From contig NZ_LYVO01000038.1 in NCBI RefSeq assembly GCF_001984055.1, positions 1-61,820 of the forward strand: a stretch of 61,820 bases of DNA. Direction: 5' to 3'. Position 1 is the stretch's first letter. Each line of letters starts with the position of its first letter. Position numbers and translations under genes: made by a program. The notes under the pieces are model-generated. The model did not search any database. It was not told the DNA's origin and worked only from the letters and a program-made list of their open reading frames with translations. Of the stretch, positions 56,275 to 61,820 are shown in pieces. Source of the DNA: Variovorax sp. KK3 (lineage in GTDB: Bacteria > Pseudomonadota > Gammaproteobacteria > Burkholderiales > Burkholderiaceae_C).

Positions 56275-57273
56275 ATGCCAGCAAATCATTCCCGCGTCGC
56301 TTCGGGCGACCCCCGGGCCTGCTGGGTCGAAGCGCCGGGTCGCGCCGGCCTGCGGCCGGTGGCGCTCGCTGCGCCGGGGCCCGGCGAGGTGCGCGTGCGT
56401 GCGCTGCACAGCGGCATCAGCCGCGGCACCGAACTGCTGGTGTTTCGCGGCGAAGTGCCCGAGAGCGAACACGAGCGCATGCGCGCGCCCTTCCAGGAAG
56501 GCGGGTTTCCAGCGCCGGTCAAGTACGGCTATGCGAGCGTGGGCGTGGTGGAGCAAGGACCGCCGCAACTGCTCGGGCGCGCCGTCTTCTGCCTGCATCC
56601 GCACCAGAGCCATTACGTGGTGCCGGCGACGGCCGTGCATCCGCTGCCCGACGAACTGCCGCCTGCGCGCGCGGTGCTGGCGGCCAACATGGAAACGGCG
56701 GTCAACGCGCTGTGGGATGCCTCGCCGCGGCTGGGCGACCGCATCGCGGTGGTCGGCGCGGGCGTGGTGGGCTTGCTGGTGGCCTGGCTGGCCGGGCGCA
56801 TGCCGGGATGTGCGGTGCAGGTGGTCGACACGAATCCCGAACGGCGATCGATTGCCGAACGGCTCGGCGTCGGGTTCGCGACGCCTGAGGCTGCTGCACC
56901 CGATACCGACCTCGTCGTGCACGCCAGCGGCAGCGCCGAGGGCCTGGCGACCGCGCTGGGCCTCGCGGCCTTCGAGGCCACCGTGCTCGAAATGAGCTGG
57001 TACGGCCGCCGCGCCGTCGCCGTGCCGCTGGGCGAAGCCTTTCACGCGCGCCGGCTCACGCTGCGCAGCTCGCAGGTGGGCCAGGTGGCCACGGCGCAGC
57101 GGTCGCGCTGGAGCCATGGACGCCGCATGGGGCTGGCGCTGTCGCTGTTGTGCGATCCTGCGCTGGATGTGCTGCTGACCGACACCGCGCCCTTCAACGA
57201 ACTGCCGGCCGTGCTCGCGCGCCTGGCCGCAGGCTCGGCCCACACCTTGTGCCATCGCATCGACTATCCCTGA
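56275..57273 (+). CDS. MDR-type (zinc-binding alcohol dehydrogenase-like) dehydrogenase
   Basis: 332 aa from ATG 56275, preceded by GAGGAAG. Medium-chain dehydrogenase fold: N-terminal LAAPGPGEVRVRALHSGISR then GTELLVFRGEVP; NAD(P) site RIAVVGAGVVGLLVAWLAGR. The catalytic-zinc Cys/His pattern of classical ADH is not apparent (GISRGTE replaces GxCxTD/H), as in BchC-like members. Starts 115 bp from the divergent CDP-alcohol enzyme. Probably oxidises or reduces a hydroxyl on the cluster's product. Confidence 0.87.
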   Translation: MPANHSRVASGDPRACWVEAPGRAGLRPVALAAPGPGEVRVRALHSGISRGTELLVFRGEVPESEHERMRAPFQEGGFPAPVKYGYASVGVVEQGPPQLLGRAVFCLHPHQSHYVVPATAVHPLPDELPPARAVLAANMETAVNALWDASPRLGDRIAVVGAGVVGLLVAWLAGRMPGCAVQVVDTNPERRSIAERLGVGFATPEAAAPDTDLVVHASGSAEGLATALGLAAFEATVLEMSWYGRRAVAVPLGEAFHARRLTLRSSQVGQVATAQRSRWSHGRRMGLALSLLCDPALDVLLTDTAPFNELPAVLARLAAGSAHTLCHRIDYP

Positions 57274-57293
57274 GAAATTTTTCGGAGCTCGCC

Positions 57294-57692
57294 ATGTACA
57301 GCGTCAACGTTCGCGACCATTTCATGATTGCCCACAGCTTCCGCGGCGAGGCTTTCGGCCCGGCGCAACGCCTGCACGGCGCCACCTACGTGGTGGACCT
57401 GGAGTTCCGTCGCGACGAACTCGACGCCGACGGCATGGTGGTCGACATCGCGCTGGCCACCGACGTGCTCAAGCAGGTGCTGGCCGAGTTCAACCTGCGC
57501 AATCTCGACGACGACCCCGCCTTCGCGGGCCGCAACACCACCACAGAGTTCATGGCACGCGTGGTCTTCGACCGGGTCGCGGCGCGCATCGCGGCCGGCG
57601 AACTGGGGCCGCATGCGAGCGGGCTGTCGGGCCTGCGCGTGCGGCTCAATGAATCGCACGTGGCCTGGGCCGCCTACGAAGGCGCGCTTTGA
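57294..57692 (+). CDS. 6-pyruvoyl-tetrahydropterin synthase/QueD-like protein with degenerate active site
   Basis: 132 aa, one T-fold domain. The first zinc histidine is His14 (MIAHSF) and the second His28 (RLHGATY), but the third, in the usual HGH motif, is Ala30. The catalytic Cys four residues before His28 is Ala24 (FGPAQRLHG). The Asp-His dyad segment LDHHYLN reads FNLRNLD. The C-terminal pterin-anchoring Glu remains (LNESHVAW). Comparison is to my memory of QueD. It probably binds a pterin or related dihydropteridine but does not do standard PTPS/QueD chemistry. Stop overlaps the glycosyltransferase TTG start. Confidence 0.88.
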   Translation: MYSVNVRDHFMIAHSFRGEAFGPAQRLHGATYVVDLEFRRDELDADGMVVDIALATDVLKQVLAEFNLRNLDDDPAFAGRNTTTEFMARVVFDRVAARIAAGELGPHASGLSGLRVRLNESHVAWAAYEGAL

Positions 57693-58765
57693 CGGACGCA
57701 CCCCCACGCTGCAGCTTCCTGGTGCCGGGTGATCTGGGCACGCGCACGGGTGGCTATGCCTACGATCGGCGGATCATCGCCGGCTTGCGTGCGCTGGGCT
57801 GGGCGGTGGACGTGCAGGGGCTGGGGGACGGATTTCCGTCGCCCGGGGCGGCCGCGCAAGCGCAGGCCGCGCGTGTGATCGAAGGGCTGCCCGACGGTGC
57901 GCTCGCGGTCGTCGACGGGCTGGCGTTCGGCGTGCTGCCGGAGCTGGTGCGGCAGCATGCCCGGCGGCTCTGCTGGATCGCGCTGGTTCACCATCCGCTG
58001 TCGCTGGAAACGGGGCTCGATGCGGAACGGCAGCGCGCGTTGTTCGACAGCGAGCGCGCGGCGCTGGCGCTGGCGCGCGGTGTGATCGTGACGAGTCCCT
58101 CCACGGGAAGTGCGCTTGCGGACTTCGGCGTCGAGCCGCAGCGCGTCGCGGTGGTCGAGCCGGGCACCGAGCCTGCGCCGTTGTCGGTCGGGTCCGGCGG
58201 CGAGGCGCTTTCGCTGCTCTGCGTGGCGACCGTCACGCCGCGCAAGGGGCACCTGCTGCTGGCCGAAGCGCTGGCGGGCTTGAAGGACCGGCCCTGGGTG
58301 CTGCATTGCGCCGGCAGCTTGACCATGGACGAAGCTTGCGCGGCGGCCCTCGTGCAGGCCATCGATCGGCATGGCCTGCAGCAGCGCGTGGTGCTGCATG
58401 GCGAGCAGGACGAGGCGGGCCTTCGTGCGCTGTATGCCACGGCCGATGCCTTCGTTCTGCCCTCCTTCCACGAAGGCTACGGCATGGCATTGGCCGAGGC
58501 GCTGGCGCATGGCCTGCCGGTGATCAGCACGCGTGCCGGGGCGATACCGGACACGGTGCCCGCGGACGCCGGCATGCTCGTCGCGCCCGGCAGCCTGGAT
58601 GAGCTGCGCGCCGCACTGCAGCAATTGATGGACGACGGCAAGTGGCGCGCGCGACTGAGTGCGGGCGCGCGCGTGGCGCGAATGAATCTGCCGACCTGGG
58701 CGACCCGCAGTGCGCGCTTTGCTGCCGCGCTTGGCGCGTTCGCGGGGCAGCCGGGTAGACCATGA
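57689..58765 (+). CDS. Glycosyltransferase family 4 protein
   Basis: 358 aa from TTG 57689, overlapping the PTPS-like stop (TTGA), with GAAGG upstream. GT-B/GT4: N-terminal LVPGDLGTRTGGYAYDRRII, then WIALVHHPLSLETG, junction LLCVATVTPRKGHLLLAEAL, and the EX7E motif HEGYGMALAEALAHGLPVIS. Coupled translation with a pterin-fold protein and a methyltransferase suggests a glycosylated and methylated small molecule. Acceptor unknown. Confidence 0.9.
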   Translation: MTDAPPRCSFLVPGDLGTRTGGYAYDRRIIAGLRALGWAVDVQGLGDGFPSPGAAAQAQAARVIEGLPDGALAVVDGLAFGVLPELVRQHARRLCWIALVHHPLSLETGLDAERQRALFDSERAALALARGVIVTSPSTGSALADFGVEPQRVAVVEPGTEPAPLSVGSGGEALSLLCVATVTPRKGHLLLAEALAGLKDRPWVLHCAGSLTMDEACAAALVQAIDRHGLQQRVVLHGEQDEAGLRALYATADAFVLPSFHEGYGMALAEALAHGLPVISTRAGAIPDTVPADAGMLVAPGSLDELRAALQQLMDDGKWRARLSAGARVARMNLPTWATRSARFAAALGAFAGQPGRP

Positions 58766-59625
58766 GCGGCTTCAGCGCCGATTGGCTGGCCCTGCGCGAG
58801 CCCTTCGACATCGCGGCCCGCGCCGAGTCGGCTGCGGCGTTCGACCTGCGCGGCATGGCCGATCGCATGCGCGGCGGTGCGAAGGCCTTGAGCGTCGTGG
58901 ACCTGGGCTGCGGCACCGGCGCCAACTTGCGCGCGCTCGCGCCGCGGCTGGGTGGGTCGCAGCGCTGGCTGCTCGTCGACCATGATCCGAAGCTCCTGGC
59001 GGCGCTGCCCCGTGTGATCGGCGGCTGGGCGCGTGCGCAGGGGTTGGTGCTGCGCGCCGGCGATGCGCAACTGCATGTCGAAGGTGCGGGCTGGGACGCC
59101 GAGATCCGCTGGCTTCAGGCCGATCTCGTCGGTGCGCTCGACACCGTGTCTTTGGTTGCCGCGCAGCTCGTCACGGCTGCCGCGCTGCTGGACTTGGTGT
59201 CCGCACCGTGGCTCCGGGACTTGTTCGAGCGCGTGCGTCGAGCGAACGCCGCCGTGTTCTTCGCGCTCGACGTCGACGGGCGCCTGGATTGGTATCCGGC
59301 GCTCGAACACGACGCCGAGGTGCACGCGCTGTTCGCCGCACATCAGCGGCGCGACAAGGGCTTCGGTCCGGCGCTGGGCGGTGAGTCGTCCTCCACGGCC
59401 GCCGCCCTGCTCGAAGCCATGGGCTACGGTGTGGCGCAGGCCCGCAGTGATTGGCATATCGACAGCGGCCCCATGCTGGCGTCGATGATTCAGGGCATTG
59501 CTTCCGCAGCGCTCGAGCAAATGCCGGGCGCGGCGCCCGTGGTCGACGCCTGGCGTGCGCAGCGTTCGGCGTCGCCGCAAAGCCGCCTGTGCGTGGGTCA
59601 CCTGGATCTTCTGGCAGTGCCTTGA
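58762..59625 (+). CDS. Class I SAM-dependent methyltransferase
   Basis: 287 aa, ATG overlapping the glycosyltransferase stop (ATGA). SAM-binding motif I VVDLGCGTGANLRALAP (about 45-61), motif II LLVDHDPKLLAALP, and a post-core region with TAAALLEAMGYGVAQA. Unusual for its long C-terminal extension, MIQGIASAALEQMPGAAPVV. Last gene of the rightward half-cluster. Nothing recognisable as a terminator follows. Confidence 0.88.
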   Translation: MSGFSADWLALREPFDIAARAESAAAFDLRGMADRMRGGAKALSVVDLGCGTGANLRALAPRLGGSQRWLLVDHDPKLLAALPRVIGGWARAQGLVLRAGDAQLHVEGAGWDAEIRWLQADLVGALDTVSLVAAQLVTAAALLDLVSAPWLRDLFERVRRANAAVFFALDVDGRLDWYPALEHDAEVHALFAAHQRRDKGFGPALGGESSSTAAALLEAMGYGVAQARSDWHIDSGPMLASMIQGIASAALEQMPGAAPVVDAWRAQRSASPQSRLCVGHLDLLAVP

Positions 59626-59698
59626 TCTGAGGCTGCACCGCTCGTGCCGCAGTCGGCCCGATCACGGTGCCGTCGGCGCGACGCATTCCAAATGCGGC

Positions 59699-59733
59699 CA
59701 ATGCAATCGCGGGCCGCGCAATCCGTTGCATTG
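59699..59733. promoter_or_regulatory. 8-bp inverted repeat CAATGCAA-N19-TTGCATTG
   Basis: Perfect arms at 59699-59706 and 59726-59733 in the 236-bp gap (59626-59861) before the small peptide gene. Operator-like; no other feature seen in the gap apart from an AT-richer stretch near 59764-59778. Confidence 0.45.
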
Positions 59734-59861
59734 ATCACGCTCGGCAAGGCCTATGCCGGCAGATTCTTACCTTTTGTCGCGATCCCTCAGGCGACCGACC
59801 CCGGCTCATAACAATCGGCCCCGCTGCGAAGGCTGTACTTCGTTCCAAAAGGGGTCGCTCC

Positions 59862-60026
59862 ATGTTCAAGCAAATCACCTATCTCGTCGTCTCGACATTG
59901 TTCCTGTCGTTGCTGCTGAGTGTCTGTGGTGCGGATGGCATCGGCACCCCCTTGGTATCGGACCTACATGCCCCCGCCTCGGGGAGCGAGTCGACCCAGC
60001 TACTCCTGAGCGACGCCGGTAGTTAA
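59862..60026 (+). CDS. Small secreted or membrane peptide, hypothetical
   Basis: 54 aa starting MFKQITYLVVSTLFLSLLLS, a clear hydrophobic leader, followed by VCGADGIGTPLVSDLHAP and a serine-rich end. The Cys could be a weak lipobox, but the residue before it is Val, not Ala/Gly/Ser. No ribosome-binding site stands out. The stop codon lies within an intrinsic terminator. It may be a real short protein or a leader peptide upstream of the adhesin. Confidence 0.45.
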   Translation: MFKQITYLVVSTLFLSLLLSVCGADGIGTPLVSDLHAPASGSESTQLLLSDAGS

Positions 60027-60044
60027 GCCGGCTTTTTCGTTTTT
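60015..60044 (+). terminator. Rho-independent terminator-like hairpin
   Basis: GCCGG (60015-60019), loop TAGTTAAG, CCGGC (60028-60032), then TTTTTCGTTTTT. It overlaps the stop of the small ORF and lies 36 bp before the adhesin start, so it would end or attenuate transcription into the adhesin gene. Confidence 0.72.
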
Positions 60045-60080
60045 CCGCGTACCACTCTTCACCAACCACGAGCCATCTTC

Positions 60081-61820
60081 ATGCCTTCGTCGAAGTCATC
60101 TGCCAACCCTGCCGGCGCCACCCAACAAAAGAAGATCGTCATGACCTCAGGCGGTGGAGGTTCAGCGTCCGAGTCGTCACTCAACGCCGGCTATGTGCCG
60201 GTTCGGCAACTGTCCGGCAAGGTGGCGGGCATCTGGGGCGAGGCAGTGCTGCGCGGGCCGGATGGCCAGGAGCGGCAGCTCAAGGTCGGTGACGTCATCA
60301 ACAAGGGCGACGTCGTTCTCACGAGCCAGAACGGCATCGTGCAGATCGAAGGCTCGCGGCGCTTCGCCGATCCGCTGCCCCAGGTGGTCGCTAAGCCGAA
60401 CGAGCCCGAGCCGGCCAAGAAGTCGCCTGTCGTCGAGGCACCGCTCAGCGACGACACGCTGCTGCCCGGCATCCGTGTAGAACGCATCTCCGAGGTCACG
60501 AAGGCGGGCGCTGGGCTGGCGGAGCTGGCTTCACCCGTCTCACGGCCATCTGCCGAAGTCTCGCTGATCGAGCCCATCGACAGGGCGAATCCCGACACGG
60601 TGGCGCTGCTGGAAGACACGTCGGCCACCTTCGACCCGCGCACCAACGACAACTTTTCGTCGGGCAGCGTCGTCGTCCAGACCGTGGCCGGCCAAGTCAT
60701 CTCCACGGACCGCCCGTTGGTCTTGCCGCAAGGCACCCTGAGCATGAATGCGGACGGCACGCTGAGCTTCACGCCGATCCACGACTTCACCGGCGTCATC
60801 ACGGTGCCCTACACCGCCGTCGGCAGCGACGGCAAGCAAGGAAACTCGGTCATCACCATCGCGGTGATTCCGGTCAACGACCCGCCCGTGGCAACCGACG
60901 ACCGCGCGACGGTGGCGGAAGACACCCCCCTCACCCTCGACCTGCTGGGCAACGACCGTGACATCGATGGCGATGTGCTGACCATCGTCGCCATCAACGG
61001 CAGCCCGGTCTCCGCCGGCGCCCCGGTGTCGGTAGCCGACGGAGCCGGCCATGTCGTCGGCACCCTGACCCTCAATGCCGACCGCACCGTCACCTTCAAT
61101 CCGGCAGCCAACTACCATGGCCCGGTCGAGTTCGACTACACCATCAGCGATGGGCACGGCGGAAGCGACACCGCACACGTGGCGATCGATGTCGTATCGG
61201 TCGATGACCTGCCGGTTGCTGTCAGCGACAGCTTCGAAACCCCTCAAGGCATGCTTGTCAGCGGCACTGTGGGCGACAACGACATCTTGTCGGGCGACGG
61301 CGGCAACGTCTTCGCGCTCGGCGCCGGTCCCGCGAACGGCACCCTCGTCTTCAATGCCGACGGCACTTTCGACTACACGCCGAACGCCAACTACAACGGA
61401 GCGGACTCGTTCACCTACACGCTGACCGACGCCGACGGCGACGTGTCGAGCGCGACCGTCAACATTTCGGTCGTTCGCCCCAATGCCATGCCGGTGGCCG
61501 TCGACGACACGTTCTCGATGCTCGAGGACGCCGTGTTGACGAATACGTTGGTGGGCAACGACACGCCCAGTGCCGACGGCGGCAACACCTATGCGCTGCA
61601 TACGGGCGCGGCCAACGGCAATGTGGTGGTGAATGCGGACGGCATCTTTACCTATACCCCGAGGGCCGGTTTCAGCGGTGCGGACTCGTTCAGCTACACG
61701 TTGACCGACACGGATGGGGATGTGTCGACGGCGACTGTGAGGGTTGGTGTGGATGCGTTGCCTCGGTTGTCGATCGACAGTCCGCCGGCGGTCAGCGAGG
61801 CGGGTGGGTTCGTCGAGTTC
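60081..61820 (+). CDS. Large retention-module adhesin (LapA/BapA-like) with cadherin-like repeats, N-terminal part
   Basis: 580 codons to the window end. Residues 39-90 form an N-terminal retention module (VPVRQLSGKVAGIWGEAVLR, ERQLKVGDVINKGDVVLTSQ), which in LapA-type adhesins holds the protein in the outer-membrane TolC pore. Canonical LapG site TAAG is absent; the nearest is TKAGAG at 140-145. From about 190 on come tandem beta-domains of 95-100 residues with recurring motifs VAVDDTFS, NGTLVFNADGTFDYTPNANY and GADSFTYTLTDADGDVSSAT, cadherin/VCBS-like and calcium-binding (DADGD). Exported by a type I system in the family; a biofilm or cell-cell adhesion role is inferred. Confidence 0.88.
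   Translation, partial: MPSSKSSANPAGATQQKKIVMTSGGGGSASESSLNAGYVPVRQLSGKVAGIWGEAVLRGPDGQERQLKVGDVINKGDVVLTSQNGIVQIEGSRRFADPLPQVVAKPNEPEPAKKSPVVEAPLSDDTLLPGIRVERISEVTKAGAGLAELASPVSRPSAEVSLIEPIDRANPDTVALLEDTSATFDPRTNDNFSSGSVVVQTVAGQVISTDRPLVLPQGTLSMNADGTLSFTPIHDFTGVITVPYTAVGSDGKQGNSVITIAVIPVNDPPVATDDRATVAEDTPLTLDLLGNDRDIDGDVLTIVAINGSPVSAGAPVSVADGAGHVVGTLTLNADRTVTFNPAANYHGPVEFDYTISDGHGGSDTAHVAIDVVSVDDLPVAVSDSFETPQGMLVSGTVGDNDILSGDGGNVFALGAGPANGTLVFNADGTFDYTPNANYNGADSFTYTLTDADGDVSSATVNISVVRPNAMPVAVDDTFSMLEDAVLTNTLVGNDTPSADGGNTYALHTGAANGNVVVNADGIFTYTPRAGFSGADSFSYTLTDTDGDVSTATVRVGVDALPRLSIDSPPAVSEAGGFVEF

Noticed and set aside
59862..60026. Lipoprotein call for the 54-aa peptide
   Set aside because: The residue before the Cys is Val, which does not fit the lipobox.

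Overview
The window is high-GC, densely coded, and looks like a chromosomal segment of a beta-proteobacterium of the Burkholderiales, most like Comamonadaceae/Variovorax. Four tricarboxylate-type (Bug/TctC) solute-binding protein genes stand alone without TctA/TctB membrane partners, small acid- and CoA-catabolic operons sit next to dedicated LysR/LacI/LuxR/MocR/Lrp regulators, and neighbouring genes are often fused by ATGA, GTGA or TTGA overlaps. This is a family-level inference from gene content. I saw no rRNA, tRNA, CRISPR array, insertion sequence or prophage.

Layout. (1) 1-7552: a leftward hydantoinase/oxoprolinase operon (hyuB, hyuA, atypical crotonase, CaiB-type CoA-transferase cut by the window edge), a divergent LysR gene and a Bug gene. 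hyuB and the Bug gene share a 57-bp upstream element. (2) 7702-17832: a ModE-like/periplasmic-binding-fold regulator, then an eight-gene leftward Nit1C nitrilase cluster (Sll0783 protein, nitrilase, radical SAM, GNAT, AIR-synthase-like, glycosyltransferase, MSMEG_0570 protein, flavin monooxygenase) with a divergent MocR regulator. (3) 17873-21532: a tungstate/molybdate ABC operon (tupB, tupC, tupA plus a second, ModA-type binding protein) behind a perfect palindrome, and a cysteine-free SUOX-fold secreted protein. (4) 21562-25679: D-amino-acid catabolism (Lrp, dadA, LysR, DSD1-type PLP enzyme). (5) 25716-31371: an acyl-CoA synthetase/enoyl-CoA hydratase/Bug/ketopantoate-reductase-like operon under a LuxR-type regulator. 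(6) 31504-38786: a galactarate-type aldarate operon (LacI, Bug, enolase-superfamily dehydratase, garD, 2-hydroxyacid dehydrogenase, Bug) with three copies of one operator. (7) 38927-43691: small stress, membrane and metabolic genes, including aspA. (8) 43794-52767: an AcoR-like regulator without an AAA+ domain, divergent from a molybdenum hydroxylase operon (small, large and FAD subunits, MoxR ATPase, VWA protein, CoxG, XdhC). (9) 52828-59625: a divergent cluster of three leftward envelope genes (CDP-alcohol phosphotransferase, YceI, sulfatase-type membrane enzyme) and four rightward genes (MDR dehydrogenase, degenerate PTPS-like protein, glycosyltransferase, methyltransferase). This is the best candidate here for an undescribed pathway. 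(10) 59699-61820: a small membrane peptide ending in an intrinsic terminator, and the start of a large RTX/LapA-type adhesin that runs off the window.

How the parts connect: molybdenum/tungsten is a recurring theme (regulator at 7702, transporter at 17930, SUOX-like protein at 21023, molybdenum hydroxylase at 45156). A second theme is uptake and breakdown of organic acids, D-amino acids and nitriles/cyanide by small regulated modules.
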